Notes: generated by a model from the letters alone, not told the origin. Counted from the first letter of the stretch, positions 28,042 to 36,543 are shown. The stretch: 46,423 bases of DNA from Lactobacillus sp. (GCA_030455605.1 JAKDPD010000009.1:1-46423), one strand, 5' to 3'. Numbers and translations are program-made.

Positions 28042-28679
28042 TGGCAACTGAAAAGCTATTAAGTGATGCGGCAGCACGTGATGTTCTGCGTCGAATCGTG
28101 CAACTATATCCCCAGTCGGAAGGATCGCTACTATGGGATAATCGGTTTCATCTAGTTTGTGCGGTCATGATGAGTGCTCAAACGACCGATTTAATGGTCA
28201 ATCGGATTATGCCTAAATTTACAGAAGACTTTCCCTTGCCAGAAACGTTAGCCAATGCGCCGATTAGCGCGATTGAAGCAGATATTAAACATTTGAACCT
28301 GTACCATTCAAAAGCCGCTCACCTTAAAACAGCTGCCCAGATGCTAGTTGAGAAGTACCATGGCGTAGTGCCAAACACCCTGGCAGAACTTGTCAAGTTA
28401 CCAGGTGTCGGCGAAAAAACCGCCAGTGTCGTTTTGGCAGATGGCTTTGGCATTCCAGCAATTGCGGTCGATACCCATGTGACTCGCATTGCCAAGCGAT
28501 TTCATATTGTACCGGCAAACGCCAAGCCGCATGAGATAAAACTGCGCCTAGAAGCTGTGTTGCCAAAAGAAGAATGGATTGCCACGCATCATGCTTTAAT
28601 CTATTTTGGACGCTATACCATGCCAGCCAGGTTAAAAAATGTCGATCCGTACTCATTATTGCCAGCCAAGGAATCCTGA
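28041..28679 (+). CDS. nth: Endonuclease III-type DNA glycosylase/AP lyase lacking the Fe-S cluster
   Basis: Nth removes oxidised pyrimidines and nicks abasic sites. The 212-aa protein keeps the helix-hairpin-helix LPGVGEKTASVVL with catalytic K126 and the catalytic Asp D144 in VDTHVTRIAKRF, so catalysis looks intact. The C-terminus reads GRYTMPARLKNVDPY, with M194 where E. coli has its first cluster Cys. None of the four [4Fe-4S] cysteines is present, although the length is preserved. It is translationally coupled to dnaD. The loss is a real difference in residues, not a frameshift, because the frame ends at the expected length. Confidence 0.94.
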   Translation: MATEKLLSDAAARDVLRRIVQLYPQSEGSLLWDNRFHLVCAVMMSAQTTDLMVNRIMPKFTEDFPLPETLANAPISAIEADIKHLNLYHSKAAHLKTAAQMLVEKYHGVVPNTLAELVKLPGVGEKTASVVLADGFGIPAIAVDTHVTRIAKRFHIVPANAKPHEIKLRLEAVLPKEEWIATHHALIYFGRYTMPARLKNVDPYSLLPAKES

Positions 28680-28703
28680 CGCTGATCAAGTATCAAAACC
28701 ATC

Positions 28704-28740
28704 AAAAAAGCAGCCTCATCTAAAAGTGAGACTGCTTTTT
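28704..28740. terminator. Bidirectional terminator between nth and ponA
   Basis: AAAAAAGCAG-CTCA at 28704-28718 pairs with TGAG-CTGCTTTTT at 28727-28740 (one C-A mismatch) around an 8-base loop. The A and T tracts allow use in both directions. Confidence 0.88.
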
Positions 28741-28770
28741 AAATACTAGCATAATAACGACTAATGCTAC

Positions 28771-31035
28771 TTAACGATTGTTTGCTTTGCTACTACTTGA
28801 GCTTGAGCTCGAACTGCTACTAGAGCTGCTAGACTTAGAAGAACTAGATTGGCTACTTGAGCTCGAACTTGAACTGCTGCTGAACTTAGCTGAGGAAGAG
28901 GACTGTGAACTCTTAGACGACTCCGAGCTGGAATCATCTGCTTGATCTTGATCGTCATAAGTTGAATTAATCGCTTGACCAGTCGGGGTATGACCATTCA
29001 CGAATAATTCCCAATTGTTCCCAGAATTGGTTAAGGTAACAGGATTTGACTTTTTAACGACTCGTAAACGAACTACCGAGGCAGGTTGCGCCCAATCAAT
29101 ATTGGGAGCGGATTGCATCAAATAAGACATCATCGCCTTATAAATCAATTGGGCAGATTGTTGGCCTTGACCGCTAATTGTGCCGTCCTTCAAGTTATCG
29201 TAACCGGTCCAAACACCCATTACATAACTCTTAGTATAACCAACAAACCAAGAATCTTTCGGCGTCGAAGCATATAGCGGATATTTACTTAACTCAGCAT
29301 CAGAATACTTAACAGTACCAGTTTTCCCAGCTTGGAATAGATTGGGAATTCTAGCAGCGGTACCAGATCCTTGTTTGATAACACCCTTAAGCATGTCAGT
29401 AATCATATAAGACGTTGACTTTTTCATGACACGAACGCCAGCTGAATCATAGTTTCTGACCAAACCATCAGTTGTTTCAATCTTAGAAACAAAGCGCGGC
29501 TTGTGGTACACACCTAAAGTTGCAAAGGCTGAATAAGCACCGGCCATTTGCATACTGGAGGCATAAGCACCAATCGCAGCAGATAAACCTTGGCTAATTG
29601 GTACATTAATATCAACTTGTTTTGCAAATTGACTCGCACGGCGTAAACCAACTTTAGCCAGCGTTTTAACTGCTGGCACATTACGTGACTGTTCCAGTGC
29701 ATAGCGCATTGTCATCCAACCACCATAAGTATTATCCCAATCATGTAATTGGATATTCGTGCCAGGGTAATAATACTTCGCATCATTGAGCATATGTGCA
29801 GTCGACCAGTTAAAGTCTTCAATTGCTGGCGCATAATCTAAGACAGGCTTAATTGAAGACCCCGTTGATCGACCAGTTTGGACGGCCCGATTTAAACCAA
29901 GTTGAACTGCAGGTAAATGCCGCCCGCCTAAGATAGCGACCACATGACCATTGGTTGGATCAACAACTGTCGCCCCAATCTGCATTTTGTTATCGGTAAA
30001 AGGAATTTCACCCGAATTAGCAAGGCGATAAAGGCGATTCTGAGCAGCCTGATCAATATTAACCGTAATCTTAAGGTTGTCGTTGTAAGGATCAAAGCCT
30101 TTACTACGAACTTCATTGATAACTTCCTTGATATAAGGATCATCAATTCGTCTTAAGCGTGATTCACTATTTGAATGCTTAGCCGTTAATCCTTTTTTGA
30201 TACTTTCATTGCTAGCTTGCTGATATTGGCGTTTAGTGATTTTATGATTGTTGAACATCGCGCTGAGCACAATATTACGCCGATAACGCGCTTTAGCAGG
30301 GTAAAGGTAAGGGTCATAGGAAACAGGCGCATTAGGCATCCCAGCAAGTAAGGCAGTTTGCGCTAAATCCAGTGACTTGAGCGGTTTACGATAGTAATAA
30401 TCTGCGGCTGTACCCATACCGTAATTGCCGTAATTCATGTAAACCTTATTAATGTAGTATTCAAGAATCTGTTGCTTGCTATAGTCACGTTCAACTTTCA
30501 TAGCGAGCCAAGCTTCCTGGGCTTTACGCCGCAGCGTTCGATAGGAGGTCGCCGTTGAAAACACGGTCAACTTAACTAACTGTTGCGTAATTGTTGACCC
30601 ACCAGCTGCAATTGAATTGCTTTTGGCATTACTGAGTAGTGATGCAGCAATTCTAAGGGGATCAACTCCCATATTATCTGAATAAAACCGCTTGTCTTCA
30701 ACTGAAACCACGGCATCTTTTAGTGTCTGGGGAATCTCTTTTTCAGGTGTATAAATTCGCTTCTCTGATCCCAAAGATAGTAAAAACTTACCATCAGAAG
30801 TATATAGACTTGACGTCCCACCACTTTTTAATTGTGCTTGACTAATCTCGGGTGCATCTTTGGCATAGTAGGCGAATAGTCCAATAGCACCTACGACAGC
30901 TACAATAACGAGCATCAAACACCATTTTAAAACACGCAAAACGATTCGTTTAATGCGCCGTGTTTCTGCTGGCTCTTGATTTTGTCGTTGTGAATGCCGC
31001 CTGGCACTACGCAAATTTTCATTTTGGTTTGCCAT
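28771..31035 (-). CDS. ponA: Class A penicillin-binding protein 1A (bifunctional transglycosylase/transpeptidase)
   Basis: This protein polymerises and cross-links peptidoglycan on the outer face of the membrane. The 754-aa protein has a cytoplasmic basic N-terminus, a transmembrane segment (about res 32-55), a GT51 glycosyltransferase domain with the catalytic Glu in VSVEDKRFY and GGSTITQQLVKL, and a transpeptidase domain with the active Ser in STGSSIKP, the SRN motif in EQSRNVP and KTGTVKYSD. A C-terminal tail is 40 Ser in 48 residues (702-749). The start overlaps the recU stop (TAATG), so recU-ponA is a coupled operon as in Bacillus. Confidence 0.97.
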   Translation of the reverse strand: MANQNENLRSARRHSQRQNQEPAETRRIKRIVLRVLKWCLMLVIVAVVGAIGLFAYYAKDAPEISQAQLKSGGTSSLYTSDGKFLLSLGSEKRIYTPEKEIPQTLKDAVVSVEDKRFYSDNMGVDPLRIAASLLSNAKSNSIAAGGSTITQQLVKLTVFSTATSYRTLRRKAQEAWLAMKVERDYSKQQILEYYINKVYMNYGNYGMGTAADYYYRKPLKSLDLAQTALLAGMPNAPVSYDPYLYPAKARYRRNIVLSAMFNNHKITKRQYQQASNESIKKGLTAKHSNSESRLRRIDDPYIKEVINEVRSKGFDPYNDNLKITVNIDQAAQNRLYRLANSGEIPFTDNKMQIGATVVDPTNGHVVAILGGRHLPAVQLGLNRAVQTGRSTGSSIKPVLDYAPAIEDFNWSTAHMLNDAKYYYPGTNIQLHDWDNTYGGWMTMRYALEQSRNVPAVKTLAKVGLRRASQFAKQVDINVPISQGLSAAIGAYASSMQMAGAYSAFATLGVYHKPRFVSKIETTDGLVRNYDSAGVRVMKKSTSYMITDMLKGVIKQGSGTAARIPNLFQAGKTGTVKYSDAELSKYPLYASTPKDSWFVGYTKSYVMGVWTGYDNLKDGTISGQGQQSAQLIYKAMMSYLMQSAPNIDWAQPASVVRLRVVKKSNPVTLTNSGNNWELFVNGHTPTGQAINSTYDDQDQADDSSSESSKSSQSSSSAKFSSSSSSSSSSQSSSSKSSSSSSSSSSSSSSSKANNR
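28789..28932 (-). repeat. Poly-serine tail of PBP1A, low-complexity coding repeat
   Basis: 48 codons encode 40 Ser (runs of up to 15) broken by Lys, Gln, Glu and one AKF. All six Ser codons are used in an irregular order, so the DNA is not a simple tandem repeat although the protein is. It lies after the transpeptidase domain, presumably in the wall space. Confidence 0.9.
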
Positions 31036-31643
31036 TAATTTTTCCGATCCTTAATAAATTTATCGACGGCGATTAAATAGGGAAGCGTTGGCTGGAAGCC
31101 TGGCTTTAATTCAACCGCAGCGGAGATAATTTCAGTGAGTGATAATGAACTTTTATTTGATCTTTTCCAAGCTGTAATCACAATTCCAGCCGGCAAGGCA
31201 AAATATCGCCCTAAACTGGTAAAACCAATCATCGCAAAACAGATACCACTCTGTGCTAAACACTGTTCAAGATGGATAATCTGATGCTCATGAAAGTTTT
31301 TTAGCGGAAAATTTGTTTTATTTTTCGTTTCCTTAGCTTCAAAATCCAAATAATAACCTTGATAAACGCCATTGTAGTCAGTAGTTGAAGCTTGTCTAAA
31401 ATAAGCTTCTCGAATGACAGCACGTGAACGTTTCGGGTAATCTACTTTGACAATTTGAATTGGGGTTGGCTTCTTATGCACCACTGCAATTCCTTTTTCT
31501 AGGTAATATTGGTTAGACTCATTAATTTGCTGTTCTAACGTCATACCACGATCCGAAAAATTAATTTCAGTGGGAATTTTGTGATGCTTTTTGGCCACTT
31601 GGCCTTGGAAAGCAGCTAAACTGCCGGTTGGATATTTGACCAT
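31035..31643 (-). CDS. recU: Holliday junction resolvase RecU
   Basis: RecU cleaves Holliday junctions in recombination and chromosome segregation. I start at 31643 (MVKYPTG). On the reverse strand AGGAGTGA lies about 5 bases upstream and a TATAAT -10 sits further up, so the longer frame to 31730 would begin upstream of the promoter. That gives 202 aa, the family length. Motifs include the N-terminal NRGM-like SDRGMTLEQQINESN, PTPIQIVKV, the metal-site DYNGVYQGYYLDFEAKET and LKNFHEHQIIHL. Its stop overlaps the ponA ATG. Confidence 0.95.
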   Translation of the reverse strand: MVKYPTGSLAAFQGQVAKKHHKIPTEINFSDRGMTLEQQINESNQYYLEKGIAVVHKKPTPIQIVKVDYPKRSRAVIREAYFRQASTTDYNGVYQGYYLDFEAKETKNKTNFPLKNFHEHQIIHLEQCLAQSGICFAMIGFTSLGRYFALPAGIVITAWKRSNKSSLSLTEIISAAVELKPGFQPTLPYLIAVDKFIKDRKN

Positions 31644-31662
31644 TAACTTCACTCCTGCTAGC

Positions 31663-31691
31663 ATTATACCAATAAGCGGGCTTTTTTTGAA
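31663..31691 (-). promoter_or_regulatory. Promoter of recU-ponA
   Basis: On the reverse strand, -35 TTCAAA (complement of 31686-31691), a 17-base spacer and a perfect -10 TATAAT (complement of 31663-31668) lie 20 bases before the recU ATG. This also fixes the recU start. Confidence 0.78.
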
Positions 31692-31711
31692 TAAGGAGGC
31701 TTCAGACGAGC

Positions 31712-32278
31712 ATGCTGAGACTATGGTCAACAGGATATCGCAGTTATGAATTGAACGTCTTTGGCGAACATGATCCTAAAATAACTATCATTAAATATGC
31801 CTTAAAGCAGGCATTTATTCAGTTGCTCGAAGAACAACAACTCGATTGGATTATTACCGGTCCTAACATGGGAGTCGAGCAGTGGGTAGCAGAAGTAGCC
31901 GGTACGCTGCGAGCTGATTATGGCGTTAGATTAGCGATTATGGTACCGTATGAGAATTACGCGGCTCGCTGGAACGAAACTAACCAAGCTGCGTTCCTTA
32001 ACCGGACCAAAAGCGCCGACTTTTTTGCGGCAACTTCGAATACGCCATATCAAAATCCGGCTCAGCTCAAAAACTACCAGCGCTTCATGTTGCAGCACAC
32101 TGACCAGGCACTGATGATTTACGATCCAGAGCATCCCGGTAAGCCAAAATTTGATTATCAAAGTATCCAGCTTTACCAAGAGCAAGCTAAAACAGACTAT
32201 CCATTGAAACTACTCGATTTTTACGACCTCGAAGATGCCGCTCAAGAATATCAAGAGCAGCATCCCATGCAACATTAA
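31712..32278 (+). CDS. ypsA: YpsA-like SLOG-family protein (DUF1273)
   Basis: This 188-aa Rossmann-like protein belongs to the YpsA branch of the SLOG superfamily. Its N-terminus LRLWSTGYRSYELNVF and the segment WIITGPNMGVEQWVAEVA (about res 49-66, the Gly-rich nucleotide-binding loop) are characteristic. The Bacillus homologue influences cell division. The gene is divergent from recU and upstream of gpsB, the conserved Firmicute context. RBS AAGGAGG (31693-31699) is 12 bases from the ATG, a little far. A plus-strand promoter TTGACC-17-TAGCAT (31636-31664) would overlap the recU promoter region. Confidence 0.92.
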   Translation: MLRLWSTGYRSYELNVFGEHDPKITIIKYALKQAFIQLLEEQQLDWIITGPNMGVEQWVAEVAGTLRADYGVRLAIMVPYENYAARWNETNQAAFLNRTKSADFFAATSNTPYQNPAQLKNYQRFMLQHTDQALMIYDPEHPGKPKFDYQSIQLYQEQAKTDYPLKLLDFYDLEDAAQEYQEQHPMQH

Positions 32279-32292
32279 TGTTAAGGTTTGGT

Positions 32293-32338
32293 AAAAGCTA
32301 AATTTGCTATTTTATCATACGTAGCTTTTTGCTAAAAT
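32293..32338 (+). promoter_or_regulatory. Weak hairpin and promoter before gpsB
   Basis: AAAAGCTA (32293-32300) pairs with TAGCTTTT (32322-32329), a possible terminator of ypsA. A -10 TAAAAT (32333-32338) with a poor -35 TTTATC (32311-32316) could start gpsB. Both signals are weak. Confidence 0.35.
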
Positions 32339-32367
32339 AAGACTGATATGTAAAGGAGTTGTCATTG

Positions 32368-32847
32368 ATGACGAAGTTAACCGAAATTAAATTATCTGCT
32401 CAAGATATTCTTCATAAACAATTTAAGACGAAATCTAAGGGGTTTGATCCTGATGAGGTTGATACTTATCTTGATCAAATCATTTCTGACTATGAGACCT
32501 TTGGACAAGTCGTTGAAGATTTATATGGTCAAATTGGCAAGTTGCAGCGGCAACTAATGGAGGCGCAGACCGCTGCTAAAGCTACTAGGGCTACGGTTGG
32601 TAAAGAACAACCAGTGGCGCCAGAAGTAGCGGCAACTAAGCCTACGCCTGCTAGTGAACCAGACTTCCAAGATGATATTCGGACTTACACGCCACACGGC
32701 AATCCTGCAGTTGAACCTGCTAACCAAATAAAGGATTCAACTAGTGGTGAGATTTCAACTAATATGGCAATTATTCAGCGAATCTCCACACTAGAACGCA
32801 AGGTTTATAATTTAGAACAATATGTTTATACCTTACAAAAAGACTAG
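32368..32847 (+). CDS. gpsB: Cell-division protein GpsB (DivIVA family)
   Basis: GpsB is a cytoplasmic adaptor that binds PBP1-type synthases and coordinates septal and side-wall growth. I use ATG 32368, 9 bases after AAAGGAG (32352-32358); the upstream in-frame TTG abuts the RBS. The 159-aa protein has an N-terminal DivIVA-like domain with a coiled coil (about res 1-72, including KGFDPDEVDTYLDQIISDYE), a flexible Pro/Ala-rich linker (about res 73-125) and a C-terminal helix with ISTLERKVYNLEQYVY. It sits between ypsA and rnpB, and its partner ponA lies 1.3 kb upstream. Confidence 0.95.
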   Translation: MTKLTEIKLSAQDILHKQFKTKSKGFDPDEVDTYLDQIISDYETFGQVVEDLYGQIGKLQRQLMEAQTAAKATRATVGKEQPVAPEVAATKPTPASEPDFQDDIRTYTPHGNPAVEPANQIKDSTSGEISTNMAIIQRISTLERKVYNLEQYVYTLQKD

Positions 32848-32861
32848 TTCTTTGATATAAT
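32833..32861 (+). promoter_or_regulatory. Promoter of rnpB
   Basis: TTACAA (32833-32838) and a perfect TATAAT (32856-32861) are separated by 17 bases, overlapping the end of gpsB. The predicted start falls about 8 bases before the rnpB 5' helix. Confidence 0.8.
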
Positions 32862-32868
32862 GACTATT

Positions 32869-33240
32869 GTGCATTCTTGAGTAGTCGCGGTTAGCGCTAA
32901 GCTAGCTGAGGAAAGTCCACGCACACACAAGCTGCGATGCTTGTAGTGATCGTATTCAGCCTAATAAGCTGGAGGATTAATTTTACGGCGGAAAAAGTGC
33001 TAAATCTTCGGACAAGCATGAATATCCTGAAAAGTGCCACAGTGACGTAGCAAAAATGGAAACATTTTTGGTGGAACGAGGTAAACCCTGCGAGTGTGCA
33101 ACCCAAATTTGGTAGGGGCGTCTCGACCTAAGGAATTGAACTAAAGGTCGGATTATTACTTAGTAATAAAGATAGATGGCTACCGAAGGGTATTTTGCCA
33201 AGATACCTGGAACAAAACGTGGCTTATAGAAAATGCACTG
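32869..33240 (+). ncRNA. rnpB: RNase P RNA, type B
   Basis: This RNA is the catalytic component of RNase P, which matures tRNA 5' ends. The 5' strand GTGCATT (32869-32875) pairs with AATGCAC near 33232-33238 as helix P1. The conserved core GAGGAAAGTCCACGC is at 32908-32922, and the 3' core ACAAAACGTGGCTTATAG is at 33212-33229. The length of about 370 nt and the position between gpsB and an ypsC-like gene match Firmicute type B RNAs. Ends are estimated to within a few bases from P1 pairing and the promoter. Confidence 0.95.
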
Positions 33241-33244
33241 GCAG

Positions 33245-33274
33245 AGTTGAGCTTCTTTTGGAGCTCAACTTTTT
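33245..33274 (+). terminator. Terminator of rnpB
   Basis: AGTTGAGCTTC (33245-33255) pairs with GGAGCTCAACT (33260-33270) over 11 bp (one wobble) around a TTTT loop, followed by a T run. Confidence 0.92.
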
Positions 33275-33301
33275 GATTGAATGAAATTAAGAAAGAAGAC
33301 T

Positions 33302-34426
33302 ATGGATAAATACACATTATTTGCAACAATGGGCGCTGGTTTTGAAAGCGTCGTTGCCAAGGAGCTACAAGCATTAGGTTACAAAACCAGCACTGAAGAT
33401 GGTCGAGTCTTCTTTGAGGGTGGCCAAGCTGATGTTGTAAGAACGAACTTGTGGCTCCGTTCAGCTGATCGAATCAAAATTTTATTAAAAGAATTTCGGG
33501 CAACGGATTTTGAAACTTTATATGATCAGGTAAACGCCCTCGATTGGGCAGAACTTTTACCAGTTGATGCCAAGTTTCCAATTAAAGGACGCGCAGTTAG
33601 ATCAAAGCTGCACTCAGAACCAAATGTCCAATCTATTGTTAAAAAGGCAATTGTTGACAAAATGACCGAGCAATACCACCGCAGCGGCTTTCTACCTGAA
33701 ACAGGAGCAGTTTATCCCTTAGATATACGTATCTATAAGGATGTCGCGCGCGTTGCCCTTGACACCACAGGTGAAAGTTTATTCAAACGTGGCTATCGTG
33801 TTGAGCATGGTGGTGCACCATTAAAAGAAAACTTTGCAGCTGGCTTGCTTAAATTGACCCCATTTGACGGGACTCATCCTTTGATTGATCCGATGACTGG
33901 TTCTGGGACTTTAGCGATTGAAGCCGCCTTAATTGGTAAGAATGTCGCCCCCGGAACTTGGCGTTCATTTACCTATGATCAATTCGACTGGTTTGATTCT
34001 AAATTGCATCCAGAGCAAGTGGCTCAGGCAAAGACCTTAGTTCATCCCTTGGAAGCGCCCATTTTGGCATGCGATATTGACCAATCTATCTTAGAAATTG
34101 CCAAGGTAAATGCCCATAATGCTGGGGTCTTGCAAGATATTAGTTTTAAACAAGTGGCCGTTAAAGACTTTGCAACGGAGCTTGAAAATGGTGTTATCAT
34201 TGCCAATCCGCCTTATGGTAAACGACTGAAGGATCGTGATCAGGTGGCAACGCTCTATCAAGAAATGGGGCAAACGCTAGGGCCTTTGACTAGTTTTAGC
34301 CAATATTACTTGGCATCTGCACCATTCTTTGAACAAGCATTTGGTAAACGCGCAACGAAAAAGCGGAAACTTTTTAATGGGAATTTGAGAGTCGACTTTT
34401 ATCAATATTGGGCTAATAGAAAATAA
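33302..34426 (+). CDS. ypsC: THUMP-domain class I RNA methyltransferase, RlmL/YpsC-like
   Basis: It is probably a 23S rRNA guanine-N2 methyltransferase acting in the cytoplasm. I start at ATG 33302 (MDKYTLFATMGAGFE), the family N-terminus. The longer frame adds 7 Lys-rich residues whose codons include the purine-rich RBS. The 374-aa protein has an N-terminal ferredoxin-like plus THUMP region (about res 1-155), then a UPF0020 methyltransferase domain with LIDPMTGSGTLAIEAAL (SAM loop) and IANPPYGKRL (catalytic NPPY). It follows rnpB, as in Bacillus. Confidence 0.92.
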   Translation: MDKYTLFATMGAGFESVVAKELQALGYKTSTEDGRVFFEGGQADVVRTNLWLRSADRIKILLKEFRATDFETLYDQVNALDWAELLPVDAKFPIKGRAVRSKLHSEPNVQSIVKKAIVDKMTEQYHRSGFLPETGAVYPLDIRIYKDVARVALDTTGESLFKRGYRVEHGGAPLKENFAAGLLKLTPFDGTHPLIDPMTGSGTLAIEAALIGKNVAPGTWRSFTYDQFDWFDSKLHPEQVAQAKTLVHPLEAPILACDIDQSILEIAKVNAHNAGVLQDISFKQVAVKDFATELENGVIIANPPYGKRLKDRDQVATLYQEMGQTLGPLTSFSQYYLASAPFFEQAFGKRATKKRKLFNGNLRVDFYQYWANRK

Positions 34427-34439
34427 TACTAGGCTAAAG

Positions 34440-35672
34440 ATGCTAACTACCGATTTAAATACGAATATTTGGGTTATTTCTGACACGCATCTAATTGCAG
34501 ATGCCTTGCATGATCATGGTCAGGCCTTTTCTCGTATGCAAAAAACGAGTCAGGGTAAAGACTTATACTATCAAGAGACCGTTTTAAAAGCGCTGGTTCG
34601 CTATGCCAACGAACAAAAGCCTACTGCTATCGTGGTCACTGGCGATTTAACCTTTAATGGGGAACGGCAATCCATTCATAAATTTGGTCAAATTTTTGCA
34701 CAATTAACCGTGACCAAATTATTGGTAGTGCCTGGTAACCATGATATTTTTGATGGTTGGGCGAGGGAGTTTCGCGGTGATAAACAGTTTTATGCTGGCG
34801 AAATTAGTCCTAATTTTTGGCGTAATACCTTTGATAGCATGTATACGGCTGCGACAGCGACTGATCCGAATAGTCTCGCATGTGCTATCCAATTAAATCC
34901 GCAGTATTATTTTTTAATGTTAGATTCCAATTACTATGCTAAAGAGGAGACCACACGGGCCCCTTATACGCGCGGTGGCATTTCGGATTCAGAACTCGGA
35001 TGGATTAGCAATCAGTTACAATATGCCAAAACCCAGCACTTACGTCCGGTACTTTTTATGCATCACAATCTTTATGCCCATAATCCAGCCGTCAACCGTG
35101 GATTCGTGCTCGATAATGCGCCTCAATTGCGGCAACTCTGTGAGCAGTACCAAGTTAAGCTATGCTTTTCAGGGCATATTCATGCCCAAAATATCAAACG
35201 ACCTCAACCATCTACGCCGACAACTGAGATTACTACGTCATGTTTTGCTTCTTGTGACCAAGGCTATGGTAATGTTAAATTTCATTCCAAGCATGTGACC
35301 TATGAACGGCAAATCTTTAATATGACGCCATATCTAACAGCCGCTGAAAAAAGTGATGAAACCTTAGTCAATTTTCATGATTATTTAGAAAAGTTACAGA
35401 TCGGAACCATCGCTGGTCATCTGATGCAACATGATTTAAAAGTTAAACCTCAGCATTTAAGCTTAATTCGTCAGATGGGAAGCTTGTTTGCCCAGATGAA
35501 TTATAATTATTATACGGGGCATAACCATATTGCGACTAACGAGTTAGTTAAAATCAAAACCTCCTTAGCTTACCAAACCTTGATTACCACACATCCAGAG
35601 TTTAGACTCTACCTAGAAACCCTTTACGATACCAGTGACCATAGCAATCTATGCGCTAAGATTGTCTATTAG
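34440..35672 (+). CDS. Calcineurin-like metallophosphoesterase
   Basis: This 410-aa protein has the full metallophosphoesterase metal set: D15 and H17 in ISDTHL, D69 in VTGDLT, N100 and H101 in PGNHD, FMHHN and SGHIHAQN. It has no signal peptide, so it is probably cytoplasmic. A C-terminal region of about 130 residues follows the catalytic domain and has no motif I recognise. The substrate is unknown; cyclic-nucleotide or lipid-phosphate esters are possible for the family. It lies 13 bases after the ypsC-like gene with a weak RBS. Confidence 0.88.
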   Translation: MLTTDLNTNIWVISDTHLIADALHDHGQAFSRMQKTSQGKDLYYQETVLKALVRYANEQKPTAIVVTGDLTFNGERQSIHKFGQIFAQLTVTKLLVVPGNHDIFDGWAREFRGDKQFYAGEISPNFWRNTFDSMYTAATATDPNSLACAIQLNPQYYFLMLDSNYYAKEETTRAPYTRGGISDSELGWISNQLQYAKTQHLRPVLFMHHNLYAHNPAVNRGFVLDNAPQLRQLCEQYQVKLCFSGHIHAQNIKRPQPSTPTTEITTSCFASCDQGYGNVKFHSKHVTYERQIFNMTPYLTAAEKSDETLVNFHDYLEKLQIGTIAGHLMQHDLKVKPQHLSLIRQMGSLFAQMNYNYYTGHNHIATNELVKIKTSLAYQTLITTHPEFRLYLETLYDTSDHSNLCAKIVY

Positions 35673-35684
35673 AAAGCGGTTGTG

Positions 35685-36035
35685 ATGAAACGGCATTTAA
35701 TCCTGTTAGGGCCACAAGGCTTAATCTACTATTCTTGGCTATTTACCATCTTGCTTATTGGCATTATTCTGGGCTACGAAGGCAACCAATTGATTAGTAT
35801 TCCAGCACTGGTCTGCTCGCTGATTTTTATTTTATTGTTAATCTGGACAATTCGGGCTTCCTATCTTATCCCCAAGAGCGGCAAGTTGCATTTACCATAT
35901 CGACGGTTGCCCATGCTGTCTGTACCCCTTATTCAGTATCGAACAGGGCGATATTTTATTTACTATCAGGCCCGAGTTAACCACTATCAGACGATTAAAT
36001 TAGCCATCTTAAAATCAAAGCCAGCTAATCGTTAG
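35685..36035 (+). CDS. Small membrane protein, EbsA-like
   Basis: This 116-aa protein from ATG 35685 (a GTG at 35682 is also in frame) has two predicted transmembrane segments (about res 10-30 and 36-57) and a basic, Tyr-rich C-terminal half with LPYRRLPML. It resembles the lactobacillal EbsA family by layout and by its position before lspA, but that call comes from memory of the family and is tentative. It lies 12 bases after the phosphoesterase and 34 bases before lspA, and is likely in the same transcript. Confidence 0.6.
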   Translation: MKRHLILLGPQGLIYYSWLFTILLIGIILGYEGNQLISIPALVCSLIFILLLIWTIRASYLIPKSGKLHLPYRRLPMLSVPLIQYRTGRYFIYYQARVNHYQTIKLAILKSKPANR

Positions 36036-36069
36036 ACGACTGATTACTTGTAGAAAGCGCGTACCGCTT

Positions 36070-36543
36070 ATGCCATTTTTATATTTGATAATCTCCCTAA
36101 TCGTTGTGCTAGCTGATCAAGGATTGAAAAGTTATATTGCTAGCAATTATCAGCTGGGAGAGATTCATAACATCATCCCGGGATTATTTTCATTTAACTA
36201 TCTCCAAAATCCTGGAGCTGCTTGGAACATTCTAATGGGCCAAATGTGGTTCTTTTATATTATTAGCCTCATTGCTATCGGTGTTTGTAGCTACTTTCTA
36301 TGGTCAAAGCGCTATCGAAAGCCATTATTACAAACTGGGTTAGCTTTCGTACTTGGTGGTATCATCGGCAATTTCATTGATCGATTACACCTCAAGTATG
36401 TCATCGATATGATTCAACTTGATTTTTTAAATTTCAATATTTTCAATTTAGCTGATTCTGCAATCACAATTGGCGTCATTTTAATTATGATTTATTTACT
36501 CTTTTTCGATGACAAAACACGCACTAAGGAGCGCAAAGAATGA
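36070..36543 (+). CDS. lspA: Lipoprotein signal peptidase (signal peptidase II)
   Basis: LspA cleaves lipoprotein signal peptides in the membrane after lipid modification. The 157-aa protein has four transmembrane segments. Conserved motifs are DQGLK (res 16-20), NPGAAW (res 47-52), GNFIDR (res 100-105) and the catalytic Asp pair D113 (YVIDMIQ) and D129 (FNLADSAI). Its stop overlaps the rluD ATG (ATGA), giving a coupled lspA-rluD pair as in most Firmicutes. Confidence 0.96.
   Translation: MPFLYLIISLIVVLADQGLKSYIASNYQLGEIHNIIPGLFSFNYLQNPGAAWNILMGQMWFFYIISLIAIGVCSYFLWSKRYRKPLLQTGLAFVLGGIIGNFIDRLHLKYVIDMIQLDFLNFNIFNLADSAITIGVILIMIYLLFFDDKTRTKERKE

Noticed and set aside
28789-28932. Tandem DNA repeat or CRISPR-like array in the reverse-strand serine tail
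   Set aside because: The DNA units are irregular; only the encoded amino acid repeats.
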